A stretch of DNA of 44,350 nucleotides, taken from assembly GCA_016930075.1 (NCBI GenBank), contig JAFGHS010000130.1:1-44350 (forward strand), in the 5' to 3' direction. Positions 23,770 through 33,337 of the stretch are shown in pieces (position 1 is the stretch's first letter; each line of letters starts with the position of its first letter). Under the pieces are notes generated by a model. That model did not search any database. It saw only the letters and a program-made list of their open reading frames with translations, and had not been told where the DNA came from. Position numbers and translations under genes: made by a program. The DNA is from Deltaproteobacteria bacterium. GTDB taxonomy: Bacteria; Desulfobacterota; Syntrophia; Syntrophales; JAFGHS01.

Positions 23770-25902
23770 TCACCTCACGGTTTTTAAGGGAAAGGTTCTG
23801 CGGATGAAGCCGCGGAACCGGGCATACGCTGCCATGCGGCTGTAGGCAAACATGGCGCGTTCCGGTGTGGGGTAGGTGGGCACGCCGATTGCTGTGAAGC
23901 CTTCGTGTATGTGGGCCATCTCTTTGGCCGTCCCGCCGTAATAGCTCACGAAGACCGGTTTGTGCGGGTGACGGGCAATGATGTCGGCAAAGGCTTCTGC
24001 GATGTCGAAGATGCTTTCGGGCATGAGAACAAAGAGGATAAGCGCGGCATCGATATCCTTCTGGTCCAGGAGACATCGGGCGATGTGTCCCATGGTTTTC
24101 TTTGAGCCGTGCTGTTCGATGGCGGACCATGTATCGACGGGGTTGCGCACGGGTGCCCAGGGCGGCATGACTTCGGCCAGCTTCTTGAGCGTGGCGGATC
24201 TGAGCGGGGGCAGGGCGATGCCGTATTCTTCAGCGGCATCTGTGGCGGCCACACAGCCCATACCGGAAATGGAGGCGACGCCGAGGCGGTTTCCTCTCGG
24301 CAGGGGGAGCTTCTCGAAGGCGGAGAGTGTATCGAAGAAGGCCTCGGAGTCGTGCACGCGAATCAGCCCCGTCTTCAGACAAACGGCATCAAATACGGCA
24401 TCGGAACCGGCCAGTGATCCTGTGTGTGAGGCCACGGCGGCAACCCCGGCTTCGGTGTGTCCGGATTTCATGACCACGACAGGTTTCTTTGCGCTTGCCG
24501 CTCCGGCGGCCCTGATGAATCGTTTCCCCTCGACCACGCCTTCGAGGTACATGCCGATGGTTGTCGTCTCGGTATCTGAGGCCAGGTATTCGAGGAGGTC
24601 GCTCTCGTTGACGTCGCCCTTGTTGCCGATGCAGGCGACTTTAGCCAGGCCGAAGGGTTTGGCGTCGGCTATCCAGCGCCCCCAACCGGAGGAAAATACC
24701 CCTGACTGACCGATGATGGACACCCCGCCGGACTTGATCGGTTCAAGTCCCACAATGGATGTTGCAAGACCGGCGGCGGGATTGAGCGTGCCGATGCTGT
24801 TGGGTCCCATGACGCGGATGCCTGCTTTGCGCGCCTGATCCATGAGGATTTTCTGCTCCTGAGCGCCCACGGCCCCGATATCCGAGTAGCCGCCCGTGCT
24901 CAGGATGATGTTACGGATACCTTTGGCGGCGCAATCTGACATGGCCTCTGGAATGGCGGACTTCGGGATGACGAACATGGCTAAATCCACCGGCGTCGGG
25001 ACATCCCGAACGCTGGTAAAGGACGGCATGCCGAGGATTTCCTTGCTCGTCGGATTAATGGGATGAATATCCCCCTTAAAGCCCGCCTTCAGCAGGTTGC
25101 GCAGGATGATATTGCCGCCTTTCCCGGGGCTTCGCGATGCGCCGATGAGGGCAAAAGATGACGGGTTGAAAAAAGGCGCCATCGTTGCCGGGCCGGGATG
25201 TTTTCGTGAAATGCGGATACGGCGGCTGTCGAGGCGGACCAGGGCATCCACAGCCACAGCGCCGTCCGGATAAGCCATAAAAGGATTAATATCGATTTCG
25301 ACTACGTCCCGGTGTTTGGCTATGAGGCGCGAAAGGGCTGAAACGGCCAGAGCAGCAGTGGAAAGATCCACCGCAGCCTGGGAGCGATAACCGCTGAGCA
25401 GGGCGAAACCTTTGAGCCGCCGGAGCATGGCCAGTGCGGCTTTGCTGTCTACAGGGGCAAGATCGATGACCGTATCGCGGAATATCTCGGCAAATATGCC
25501 GCCGATGCCGGCAAGGACGACGGGTCCGAAGACGGGATCGCGCCGGGCGCCAAGGATGAGCTCAACGCCCGGACGGGCCATCTTCTGTATGAGGAGGGCA
25601 TGAGGGATGTTCATGAACCGATTGTTCATCTCACGGACGGCGCGTCTCAGAGAAACGGCATCCTGAATGTTTAGCATGACGCCGCCCTGATCGGTCTTAT
25701 GGGCGACAGTCTCGGAACATATCTTGAGCGCAACGGGAAAACCGATCTGATTTGCTGCAGATAGAGCCTCCGCATCATCTTTTGCCATAATGCCGTGAAT
25801 AACGGGAATACCCCACTGCGCCAGCAGGGCCGCTCCGTTGAACTCGTCGAGCACTTTCATAATGCCTTTCGGTGTTGCAGCAAGCCCTCGTTTTATTTTC
25901 AT
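23770..25902 (-). CDS. Acyl-CoA synthetase (ADP/NDP-forming), fused beta-alpha
   Basis: A 710-residue acid-CoA ligase of the acetyl-CoA synthetase (ADP-forming)/succinyl-CoA synthetase superfamily, which interconverts acyl-CoA + ADP + Pi with acid + CoA + ATP. Residues about 15-225 are the ATP-grasp part, with His68 in VAHKTDQGGV. From about 240 come the CoA-binding Rossmann domain (FALIGASRSPGKGG) and the ligase domains, with the phospho-His at His493 (SHTGSLAG). Domain order is ATP-grasp first, the reverse of Pat-like fusions. No strong site precedes 25902; the internal ATG at 25860 has AAGG and is possible. The promoter at 25970-25998 is near consensus. It probably conserves energy from an acyl-CoA produced by degradation. 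Confidence 0.9.
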   Translation of the reverse strand: MKIKRGLAATPKGIMKVLDEFNGAALLAQWGIPVIHGIMAKDDAEALSAANQIGFPVALKICSETVAHKTDQGGVMLNIQDAVSLRRAVREMNNRFMNIPHALLIQKMARPGVELILGARRDPVFGPVVLAGIGGIFAEIFRDTVIDLAPVDSKAALAMLRRLKGFALLSGYRSQAAVDLSTAALAVSALSRLIAKHRDVVEIDINPFMAYPDGAVAVDALVRLDSRRIRISRKHPGPATMAPFFNPSSFALIGASRSPGKGGNIILRNLLKAGFKGDIHPINPTSKEILGMPSFTSVRDVPTPVDLAMFVIPKSAIPEAMSDCAAKGIRNIILSTGGYSDIGAVGAQEQKILMDQARKAGIRVMGPNSIGTLNPAAGLATSIVGLEPIKSGGVSIIGQSGVFSSGWGRWIADAKPFGLAKVACIGNKGDVNESDLLEYLASDTETTTIGMYLEGVVEGKRFIRAAGAASAKKPVVVMKSGHTEAGVAAVASHTGSLAGSDAVFDAVCLKTGLIRVHDSEAFFDTLSAFEKLPLPRGNRLGVASISGMGCVAATDAAEEYGIALPPLRSATLKKLAEVMPPWAPVRNPVDTWSAIEQHGSKKTMGHIARCLLDQKDIDAALILFVLMPESIFDIAEAFADIIARHPHKPVFVSYYGGTAKEMAHIHEGFTAIGVPTYPTPERAMFAYSRMAAYARFRGFIRRTFPLKTVR

Positions 25903-25969
25903 ATGAAGAGGCTCTGTAGGATATGGATGTCAATAAGAAAATTTTCAGGAATTCGTCCGCTGAAGACGA

Positions 25970-25998
25970 AGTATAGGGAACGCACTATGGAATGTCAA
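25970..25998 (-). promoter_or_regulatory. Sigma70-type promoter for the acyl-CoA synthetase operon
   Basis: On the minus strand, TTGACA (25998-25993) and TATACT (25975-25970) are separated by exactly 17 bases, 68 bases before ATG 25902. It is divergent from the SulP gene promoter. Confidence 0.75.
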
Positions 25999-26018
25999 TA
26001 ACAAATGCCTTAAACATA

Positions 26019-26046
26019 TTGACCTTTCGTTCGTTTTTCTTATAGT
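26019..26046 (+). promoter_or_regulatory. Sigma70-type promoter candidate for the SulP transporter gene
   Basis: TTGACC (26019-26024) and TATAGT (26041-26046) lie 16 bases apart; TAGTAT (26043-26048) at 18 bases is an alternative -10. The gene starts at 26128. The -35 box is about 20 bases from the divergent synthetase -35, so one regulator could affect both. Confidence 0.5.
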
Positions 26047-26127
26047 ATCGTTACCGTGATTGTTGTTATTTGGTCTATCGCAGAAAGGCAATGAAGGCTA
26101 TTTGTAATTCAGCGTCATGTTGAGACC

Positions 26128-28332
26128 ATGAAAAGTCAATTTGATCCCGGAAAATTAATAACGAGTTTAACTGCCGGTCTTATTTCCGGCGTTTTGACGA
26201 TTACCATGGGGATCGCCTTTGCGGCGCTTATATTTTCCGGTCCCCTGTCTGGATTTGTTTCGAGGGGCATCAGTTTAATCCTTTTGAGCGCTTTGATTAT
26301 CGGCGTCGTTGTTGCTTTGACAAGCTCTTATTCAGGAACCGTTGCACGTCCCCACGAAATCCCCGCAGCCATCCTTGCACTGATCGCCGGAATCATCGTA
26401 AGCCATATGCCTCCCGCCGCTTCCGGCAGCGAAGAAGCATTCATTACCGTCGTTGCCGCCATTGCCTTAACCTCTATGGCCACGGGCCTCTTTTTCCTTA
26501 TCCTAGGATCATTCAAGGCCGGCAATCTCATCAGATTTATTCCATATCCCGTCATCGGCGGCTTCCTTGCGGGCACGGGATTGCTGCTGGTGAAAGGGGC
26601 TTTGGGCGTTATGACGGATGCGACGATAACATTATCCGCCATATCTTCCCTTGTCCAGCCGGATATTGCCGTGAAGTGGCTCCCGGGTATTTTTCTTGCC
26701 GCATTGCTTTTCGTCATTTTACGCCGCCGAAATCATTTTCTCATCATGCCTTTATGGCTTTTTTTCTCGATAGGTTTGTTTTATGCCGTTATATTGATTG
26801 CCGATGCGCCGATAAGCGAAGTCAGGGAGCAGGGCTGGCTGATCGGTTCTTTACAGAAAACCCAATTTGAATGGCCTTTTTCGCTGTCCAGCCTGGTCCA
26901 GGTTGATTGGAGGCTCATCCTTGCGCAGGCCGGCAGAATCGGAACGATCTTAATCCTCAGTTGCATTTCCCTCCTCCTCAACGCCAGCGGTCTGGAGCTT
27001 GTCGTACGTGAAGAGATCGATTTGAATCGCGAACTTAAATCCGTAGGTGCGGCGAATATCCTGGCAGGAATGGGGGGAGGCGCCGTGGGCATTCACTCAC
27101 TAAGCCTGTCGGCCCTGGGATTCACGATGGGGGCAAAAAGCCGCCTGATCGGCATTTTTTCGGCAATACTGTGCGGTTCAGTACTCTTTTGGGGAAGTTC
27201 GCTCCTGGCCTATTTTCCAAAACCCGTTATGGGCGCGGTATTGATGTTTCTCGGATTTTCCTTCCTGTACCAATGGCTCTATGAAAGCTGGTTTAAACTG
27301 CCCAAGATCGACTGCGTTCTCATCTTTTTAATCCTCATTGTCATCGGCGTATTTGGATTTCTTGAAGGCGTCGGCGTCGGCATATTGGTGGCCGTTGTCA
27401 TATTCGTCTATAATTACAGCCGCGTCAGCGTGGTTAAACAGGCTTTATCCGGCGTTCATTATCACAGCAATGTGGACAGGAGCGCTGAACAACATCGTAC
27501 GATGAATGAAAAAGGCGATGCTCTGCAAATTTTAAAGCTGCAGGGTTTCATTTTTTTCGGAACGGCAAACAATCTGCACGAAACGCTTCGCAGGAGGGCA
27601 AACGATAAAGATAAGGTCCCCCTTCATTTTGCTGTCCTAGATTTCCGTTTCGTCAACGGCGTCGATTCCTCGGCGGTCAATAGTTTTACAAAGATGAAGA
27701 TATATACGGAGGCTCAGGGGTATGTGCTGATTTTCACGGCTCTTTCGGACGAACTTCACAGACAGTTTTGCCGGGGCGGATTTATATTTGATCAGAGCGA
27801 CCACTTTCTTACCTTTCCGGATCTTGATCGCGCCTTGGAGTGGTGTGAAAATCAAATTATCGCCCGAGAGGGCGCCCCCCTTGCGACGGCGACGCAATGT
27901 CTGGAAGATCAACTGCGGGAGTTTATTTCCGGCGAAGATCGGATCGCACGGTTTTTTAAGCATCTTGAAAAACGCCGGGCGCCTGAAGGATATTATTTGA
28001 TCCATCAGGGCGACCCGCCTCATTCCCTCTATTTTTTAGAATCCGGACAGGTCACCGTGCAGCTGCAAAATGAATCCGGGCAAAATGTCCGCCTGCGGAC
28101 CGGAGGCCCCGGAACCGTGGTGGGAGAACTGGGACTTTATCTGAGATCGCTTTCCACGGCATCGGTGATCACGGAGAAGGAGAGCACATTCTACCGATTG
28201 ACGGTTGATGCCTTAAAACAGATGGAAAAAGAAGACCCGGAGATCGCCGCAGCTTTTCATAAATTTATGGTGCATCGTTTGGGAGAAAGACTGATATATA
28301 CAAACAGATCGCTTCAGGCATTAATGGATTAA
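26128..28332 (+). CDS. SulP-family anion transporter with STAS and cyclic-nucleotide-binding domains
   Basis: A 734-residue inner-membrane protein. Residues 1 to about 435 hold the SulP/SLC26 transport core with many hydrophobic helices, including the repeat with GGFLAGTGLLL and the second half AANILAGMGGGAVGIHSLS. Residues about 464-575 are a STAS domain with the loop DFRFVNGVDSSAV. Residues about 600-720 are a CAP-type cNMP-binding domain: YYLIHQGDPPHSLYFLESG and GELGLYL, then the STASVI turn where a phosphate-binding Arg would sit (LRSLSTAS). SulP proteins carry sulfate, bicarbonate, nitrate or carboxylates. The added domain suggests gating by a nucleotide or second messenger. The ribosome-binding site is weak; the promoter lies at 26019-26046. 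Confidence 0.9.
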   Translation: MKSQFDPGKLITSLTAGLISGVLTITMGIAFAALIFSGPLSGFVSRGISLILLSALIIGVVVALTSSYSGTVARPHEIPAAILALIAGIIVSHMPPAASGSEEAFITVVAAIALTSMATGLFFLILGSFKAGNLIRFIPYPVIGGFLAGTGLLLVKGALGVMTDATITLSAISSLVQPDIAVKWLPGIFLAALLFVILRRRNHFLIMPLWLFFSIGLFYAVILIADAPISEVREQGWLIGSLQKTQFEWPFSLSSLVQVDWRLILAQAGRIGTILILSCISLLLNASGLELVVREEIDLNRELKSVGAANILAGMGGGAVGIHSLSLSALGFTMGAKSRLIGIFSAILCGSVLFWGSSLLAYFPKPVMGAVLMFLGFSFLYQWLYESWFKLPKIDCVLIFLILIVIGVFGFLEGVGVGILVAVVIFVYNYSRVSVVKQALSGVHYHSNVDRSAEQHRTMNEKGDALQILKLQGFIFFGTANNLHETLRRRANDKDKVPLHFAVLDFRFVNGVDSSAVNSFTKMKIYTEAQGYVLIFTALSDELHRQFCRGGFIFDQSDHFLTFPDLDRALEWCENQIIAREGAPLATATQCLEDQLREFISGEDRIARFFKHLEKRRAPEGYYLIHQGDPPHSLYFLESGQVTVQLQNESGQNVRLRTGGPGTVVGELGLYLRSLSTASVITEKESTFYRLTVDALKQMEKEDPEIAAAFHKFMVHRLGERLIYTNRSLQALMD

Positions 28333-28357
28333 CAAATGAATAAAGGAGGAAAGATCA

Positions 28358-28939
28358 GTGGAAGAAACGACCAAAGCAAAGCGGGTGTTGGTTATTCTGG
28401 GCAGCCCGAGGAAAAATGGAAACAGCGCTATTCTAGCGGATCAGATCGTAAAAGGAGCAAAATCGGCCGGCGCGGAGGTGGAATCCGTCTTCCTCCAGGA
28501 GCTTAAAATATCGCCCTGCCGGTCGTGCTACGCCTGTCAAAAACCGGACAGCAAGGGATGCGCCGTCAAGGATGATATGCAATCCGTCTATCCGAAGCTG
28601 ATCGAAGCGGATGCCTGGGTCATTGCAAGCCCCGTATTCTGGTTTACCATGTCGGCGCAGACAAAAATATTTATGGATCGCTGCTTCGCCCTCCATTGTT
28701 ACGGGAAAAATCCCTTTGCCGGTCGGCGCATCGCCATTGCCGTAAGCTACGGCGATGTAGATCCGTTCGTATCAGGATGCGTGAACGCCCTTCGCACCTT
28801 TCAGGACGCATTTACCTATACCCGGTCAAAAATTGTCGGCATGGTTTACGGCAGCGCCATGAAGGCCGGAGACATTGCCAAGAATGCAGGATTGATGGCG
28901 GAGGCAGAGGCGCTGGGCAAACGGCTGGTCGGGAAATAA
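28358..28939 (+). CDS. NADPH-dependent FMN reductase / flavodoxin-like iron-sulfur flavoprotein
   Basis: A 193-residue flavodoxin-fold protein. The FMN phosphate loop is GSPRKNGNSA (residues about 15-24). It is followed by the cysteine cluster CRSCYACQKPDSKGC, which resembles the compact Cys motif of archaeal and anaerobe iron-sulfur flavoproteins, and by the ISF/FMN-reductase segment ASPVFWFTMSAQTKIFMDR. It probably transfers electrons with FMN and perhaps a [4Fe-4S] cluster. GTG 28358 is the start, with AAAGGAGG about 9 bases upstream. The EFR1-type gene follows 10 bases later, so the two flavodoxin-like proteins form an operon. Confidence 0.87.
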   Translation: MEETTKAKRVLVILGSPRKNGNSAILADQIVKGAKSAGAEVESVFLQELKISPCRSCYACQKPDSKGCAVKDDMQSVYPKLIEADAWVIASPVFWFTMSAQTKIFMDRCFALHCYGKNPFAGRRIAIAVSYGDVDPFVSGCVNALRTFQDAFTYTRSKIVGMVYGSAMKAGDIAKNAGLMAEAEALGKRLVGK

Positions 28940-28949
28940 ACGGGAGCCG

Positions 28950-29765
28950 ATGATGAAAACGGACATTTATTTTTATACGGGCACGGGAAATTCCTATTGG
29001 GTGGCCAGGACACTGGCAAACGAACTCGGGGATGCTGAAACTCACCCCATGTTCTGGAATGAAGAAGAAAAAGTCGCAAGCCGAGGCGACGCGGCGGGCC
29101 TTATCTTTCCTGTCCACATATGGGGTTTGCCCCGCCGGGTGATTGCCTTTGCAAATGCCCTTGCAAAAGACCCGACGAAATATTGGTTTGCCGTTGCCGT
29201 CAATGCCGGGCAGGTTGCTGCGACTTTGATGCAATTAAAAAAACTGATGAACGCAAACGGTTTATCTCTCAAGGCCGGTTTTGAGATTCCCATGGCGTCA
29301 AACTATATTCCCTGGGGAGGACCGGGACCGGAAGATGAAATCCGGCGAAAAATCAACGATGCGAGGGAGAAAATCAAGACCATATCCGCCGTTGTTGTGA
29401 GGCGTGAAACAAGGCCGGTGGAAAAAGGCCCTCTGTGGCAGAATGTTTTACTTTCCGGATTGTTGTATAAGCTTTCATTCCGGCATATCCCGGCCATGGA
29501 CAAGAAATTTTGGGTCGACGAAAGATGCAACGGCTGCGGCATCTGCGAAATTATCTGCCCATGCCGCAATATCGAGATGAATCATGAAAAACCGTCATGG
29601 CTTCATGGCTGCGAGCAATGTCTGGCCTGTATCCAATGGTGCCCCCGTGAGGCAATCCAGTACGGAAAAAAGACGCCCGGATACGAACGCTACCACCACC
29701 CGGAAATCAAACTGAGCGATTTGACGTCTCTGGCTAAGGAAAAACAAAGGGGGCGTTCAGAATAA
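28950..29765 (+). CDS. EFR1-family flavodoxin-ferredoxin protein
   Basis: A 271-residue protein with an N-terminal flavodoxin-like half (YFYTGTGNSYWVARTLA, the FMN loop) and a C-terminal dicluster ferredoxin domain with CNGCGICEIICPC and CEQCLACIQWCP motifs, giving two [4Fe-4S] clusters. This is the EFR1 architecture found in strict anaerobes, where it probably moves electrons from ferredoxin to flavin partners. It starts 10 bases after the FMN-reductase-like gene. Acceptor and donor are unknown. Confidence 0.86.
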   Translation: MMKTDIYFYTGTGNSYWVARTLANELGDAETHPMFWNEEEKVASRGDAAGLIFPVHIWGLPRRVIAFANALAKDPTKYWFAVAVNAGQVAATLMQLKKLMNANGLSLKAGFEIPMASNYIPWGGPGPEDEIRRKINDAREKIKTISAVVVRRETRPVEKGPLWQNVLLSGLLYKLSFRHIPAMDKKFWVDERCNGCGICEIICPCRNIEMNHEKPSWLHGCEQCLACIQWCPREAIQYGKKTPGYERYHHPEIKLSDLTSLAKEKQRGRSE

Positions 29766-29802
29766 TACTGACTCTCCACCGGCGGTGATGGTAAATTTCA
29801 AC

Positions 29803-29829
29803 TTGACATGATTGGGGAATTCGTATAGA
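29803..29829 (+). promoter_or_regulatory. Promoter candidate for rpsT
   Basis: TTGACA (29803-29808) is followed by TATAGA (29824-29829) with a 15-base spacer, shorter than the optimal 17; TAGAAA at 17 bases is an alternative -10. The rpsT start is 47 bases downstream. Confidence 0.5.
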
Positions 29830-29876
29830 AAGAGCGCCTCAAGATATAAAAAAATTAACAAAATGGAGGATCTTTT

Positions 29877-30143
29877 TTGGCTACTCATAAATCTGCAATT
29901 AAAAGAAGCAAACAAAGTGAAAAACATCGCATAAGAAATGCTTCCATTAAAACGGGTGTTCGAACGATGATTAAAGAAGTCATTCAGGTTGCTGATGACA
30001 AAGATAAGGAAGGTTCGGCAGCCGCTCTGGCTAAGGCCATTCCGGCTATCAGCAAGGCGGCGGCCAAAGGCGTTTTTCACAAAAAAAATGCTTCACGCAA
30101 AATATCGAGATTGACAAAAAGGGTCAACAAGCTGTCTGCTTAA
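29877..30143 (+). CDS. rpsT: 30S ribosomal protein S20
   Basis: An 88-residue, Lys/Arg/Ala-rich helical protein with the S20 signature ATHKSAIKRSKQSEKHRIRN and the C-terminal FHKKNASRKISRLTKRVNKL. It binds 16S rRNA in the small subunit. The start codon is TTG at 29877, preceded by GGAGG about 9 bases upstream. The rare start is notable because E. coli rpsT also uses UUG, which limits its translation and takes part in autogenous control. It is monocistronic here and converges on lptE, with a 22-base gap. Confidence 0.95.
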   Translation: MATHKSAIKRSKQSEKHRIRNASIKTGVRTMIKEVIQVADDKDKEGSAAALAKAIPAISKAAAKGVFHKKNASRKISRLTKRVNKLSA

Positions 30144-30165
30144 ACAGGCGCCATGCAACATGATA

Positions 30166-30693
30166 TCAGAATCCTGATGAAATCATCCTGAATGCCCTCT
30201 CGGCTGTATCTTTAGACAGTGTGATGAGGGCGTTTTTGCGTGCAGTATCCGTTGCCTGCAAATGAACGGCGTCGACATTGTAATCAGAAGTTCCTGAAAA
30301 ATTCCGATCATTCCAGATTGTTTTTTTTGTTTTTACGTCTTCCAGGGCAATATCGAGGACCACAAGAATCCGTTGTACGGCGGCAATATTATCGCTGCGC
30401 TGAGCGATGGGATATACGGAAAGGTTCTTGATTTCAACCTTCAATACGGCATCGGCCTCTTCGCGGCCCGGCGCCAATCTGAATGAGTGTGTTTTGAGCA
30501 ATTCATCCATGAAGCCCTTACGCATGTACGTCTCCAGATAGGCCTCGGCGGTGTTGTTCAGGAAATGATCGACGAAAACAGTCCGGATACTCCGGTCGGT
30601 GTTCGAGTTGCCCGGTCCGAAATGATAGCCGCATCCAATCATCAGGAGGATAGTTGATACGGCGACGGCGATTAAGGACTTTTTTTTAATCAT
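30166..30693 (-). CDS. lptE: LPS-assembly lipoprotein LptE
   Basis: A 175-residue lipoprotein. The signal peptide ends in the lipobox LMIGCGYHF (Cys at residue about 21), and CGYHF right after the lipid anchor is the LptE hallmark. It plugs the LptD barrel in the outer membrane for lipopolysaccharide export. The start at 30693 gives a normal signal peptide; the frame is open to 30762, but that overlaps leuS. It lies 28 bases after leuS, the usual leuS-lptE order. No strong ribosome-binding site is seen, so coupling to leuS is likely. Confidence 0.88.
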   Translation of the reverse strand: MIKKKSLIAVAVSTILLMIGCGYHFGPGNSNTDRSIRTVFVDHFLNNTAEAYLETYMRKGFMDELLKTHSFRLAPGREEADAVLKVEIKNLSVYPIAQRSDNIAAVQRILVVLDIALEDVKTKKTIWNDRNFSGTSDYNVDAVHLQATDTARKNALITLSKDTAERAFRMISSGF

Positions 30694-30721
30694 GTTCAAT
30701 GCTGCACCATTTTTCTTTTTC

Positions 30722-33307
30722 TTATTCCCTGACGACAATGTTAACCAGCTTCTTGGGGACATAAACGACCTTCATAACCTGTTTCCCCTCCAAGAGCTTG
30801 ACAATCTTATCATCGGCTGCGGCCAGACTTTTGATGGTTTCGGCCTCTTCAGAGGCAGGGACATTGATCCGGCTTCTCAATTTACCGTTGATCTGAATGA
30901 CGATCGTGATTTCGTCTTCCGCTGCGATGGCCGGATCGAAAGAAGGCCAGGGCGCATCGGCCAGGACGTCCCGGTGCCCGATGTCCTCCCAGAGTTCTTC
31001 GCAAATATGGGGGACGATGGGATTAAGCAGAAGGATGATCGATTCAATGGATTCGCGGATAACGGAAAGGGCGGTACGGTCGTCATCGGCGGGTTTCGGC
31101 ACCTGGTAGAGAACATTGACCAATTCCATGACGGCGCTGATGGCCGTATTGAAATGAAACCGATCTTCGATATCGCCGGTTACTTTCTTGATTGTCTGAT
31201 GGGTTTTACGGCGCAGGGTTTTCAACTCGTCAGGCAGTTGATCCCCGCCCTCAAAAGGCTTTATGTTTTTGACGGCCTCAAGGTAATCCATGATAATGCG
31301 CCAGGTGCGGTTGAGAAAGCGGAAAGCCCCATCGACGCCCTGATCGCTCCATTCCAGATCCTTCTCCGGCGGGGCGGCAAATAAACAGAAAATCCTTGTC
31401 GTGTCGGCGCCGTAATTCTGGATCAGGTAATTGGGATCGACGACGTTTTTTAATGATTTTGACATCTTTTCCGTTTTCCCGATGGCGACCGGCTTTTTGC
31501 AGTGGATGCATTTTCCATCTTCAACTTCTTCCGGGAAAAGGTATCCGTGGGTCGCACACTTCATACTTTCTTTGCAGACCATGCCCTGAGTCAGGAGATT
31601 CGTAAAGGGTTCGTCGCAGGAAAGAATGCCGAAATCGCGGAGCACCTTGGAGTAAAAGCGTGCGTAGAGCAGGTGCATGATGGCGTGTTCAATGCCGCCT
31701 ATATACTGGTCCACAGGCATCCAGTAGTCCACCTTCGCCTTGTCGAGGCCGGGTTTTTCGTCATAATGGGCAGAGCAGTAACGGTCAAAATACCATGACG
31801 ATTCCACAAATGTATCCATTGTATCGGTTTCTCGTAAAGCCGGTTGACCGCAGGAAGGGCAGGTTGTCTCGATGAAGGAGGGGTGATTGGCGAGGGGTGA
31901 GCCTCCTTCGCCGGTCAGCGTGACATTCATGGGAAGAACGACAGGCAGATCGGCTTCCGGAACGGGTACGGTTCCGCATTTCTTACAGTTGACGATGGGA
32001 ATGGGCGCCCCCCAGTAACGCTGACGGGAAATGCCCCAGTCTCTTAAGCGGTACTGGACGGTCCTTTTCCCCTTGCCGATGGATTCAAAGTACGCGGCAA
32101 TGGAGTCCAATGCCTTCATATTTTCCATGCCGTTGAATTGACCTGAATTGACGAGGATGCCTTCCTCGATGTAGGCCTCCGTCATCTCAGCAGGATCGAG
32201 AGGGCGATCTTTCGGCTGGATGACGACGATGAGGGGCAGATCATATTTCCGGGCGAATTCAAAATCGCGCTGATCGTGCGTCGGTACGGCCATTACGCAG
32301 CCCGTCCCGTAATCGGCAAGGACAAAGTTTGCCGCAAATATGGGCATCTTCTGATCGGTTACGGGGTTCAGGCAGTAGGCGTCAAGAAACATACCCTCTT
32401 TTTCATAATATTCCGAGGTCCTCTCCATCTTATCGTGCTTCTTGATTTTTTCGACAAAGTCCGAGACCTCCTTTTCAATGGATTTTCCCTTGACAAGTTC
32501 CATGACAAGGGGATGTTCGGCAGCGATGAGCATGAAAGTAGCGCCGAAAATAGTATCCTGCCTTGTTGTGAAAACCTTGATGGCGCCGTCGGTATCAGCC
32601 ATGGGAAAGGTTAACTCACATCCGTAGCTCTTGCCGATCCAGTTTTTCTGCATCGTCATGACCCGTTCCGGCCATCCGGGGAGCTTATCGCAGTACTCGA
32701 GGAGTTCCTCCACATACGCGGTGATGCGGAAAAACCACTGATCCAGCACTTTTTCTCCCACTTCCTTGCCGCATCGCCAGCAGAGACCGCTTTCCACCTG
32801 TTCGTTGGCCAGGACGGTCTTGCACTGATAACACCAGTTCACGCTTGATGTTTTTTTATAGGCCAGACCCTTTTCATACATCCAGAGGAAAAACAACTGC
32901 TCCCAGCGGTAGTACTCGGGCTCGCAGGTTGACACTTCCCTGTCCCAGTCATAGCTGAAGCCCATCCTTTTGAGCTGCGCCTTCATATTGTCGATGTTTT
33001 CATGCGTCCATACCGAGGGATGAATGCCGTGCTCGATGGCGGCATTTTCAGCGGGCATGCCGAAGGCATCCCAGCCCATAGGGTGAAGGACGTTGAATCC
33101 TTTCATGCGCTTATATCTCGCAATGACGTCGCCTATGGTGTAATTGCGCACATGGCCCATATGGATTTTTCCGGAAGGGTAGGGGAACATTTCCAGGAGG
33201 TAATACTTGTTCTTGTTCAAATCTTCCGTGACTTTAAACGTGTTATTTTCTTCCCAGCGCCTTTGCCATTTTTCTTCAATATCCTTGGGATGATATTTTC
33301 CGCTCAT
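30722..33307 (-). CDS. leuS: Leucyl-tRNA synthetase
   Basis: An 861-residue class Ia aminoacyl-tRNA synthetase charging tRNA-Leu in the cytoplasm. The HIGH motif appears as HMGH (residues 49-52) and the KMSKS loop is intact near residue 612 ([12 protein letters not shown]). Zinc-type Cys pairs occur near residue 160 (CYQCKT, CWRCGK) and around 450-490. The CP1 editing insert, including the Thr-rich segment and [15 protein letters not shown], is present. Length and end (VNIVVRE) are normal. It lies 30 bases downstream of nusB in a co-directional run. Confidence 0.97.
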   Translation of the reverse strand: MSGKYHPKDIEEKWQRRWEENNTFKVTEDLNKNKYYLLEMFPYPSGKIHMGHVRNYTIGDVIARYKRMKGFNVLHPMGWDAFGMPAENAAIEHGIHPSVWTHENIDNMKAQLKRMGFSYDWDREVSTCEPEYYRWEQLFFLWMYEKGLAYKKTSSVNWCYQCKTVLANEQVESGLCWRCGKEVGEKVLDQWFFRITAYVEELLEYCDKLPGWPERVMTMQKNWIGKSYGCELTFPMADTDGAIKVFTTRQDTIFGATFMLIAAEHPLVMELVKGKSIEKEVSDFVEKIKKHDKMERTSEYYEKEGMFLDAYCLNPVTDQKMPIFAANFVLADYGTGCVMAVPTHDQRDFEFARKYDLPLIVVIQPKDRPLDPAEMTEAYIEEGILVNSGQFNGMENMKALDSIAAYFESIGKGKRTVQYRLRDWGISRQRYWGAPIPIVNCKKCGTVPVPEADLPVVLPMNVTLTGEGGSPLANHPSFIETTCPSCGQPALRETDTMDTFVESSWYFDRYCSAHYDEKPGLDKAKVDYWMPVDQYIGGIEHAIMHLLYARFYSKVLRDFGILSCDEPFTNLLTQGMVCKESMKCATHGYLFPEEVEDGKCIHCKKPVAIGKTEKMSKSLKNVVDPNYLIQNYGADTTRIFCLFAAPPEKDLEWSDQGVDGAFRFLNRTWRIIMDYLEAVKNIKPFEGGDQLPDELKTLRRKTHQTIKKVTGDIEDRFHFNTAISAVMELVNVLYQVPKPADDDRTALSVIRESIESIILLLNPIVPHICEELWEDIGHRDVLADAPWPSFDPAIAAEDEITIVIQINGKLRSRINVPASEEAETIKSLAAADDKIVKLLEGKQVMKVVYVPKKLVNIVVRE

Positions 33308-33337
33308 TTTTTGTGACAGCCTCCCGATTCAGACGGA

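Noticed and set aside
23762..24130. N-terminal extension of the methyltransferase-like gene to 24130 (-)
   Set aside because: It lies wholly inside the acyl-CoA synthetase gene in another frame, is Arg/His/Pro-rich like a shadow frame, and a good start with a ribosome-binding site exists at 23761.
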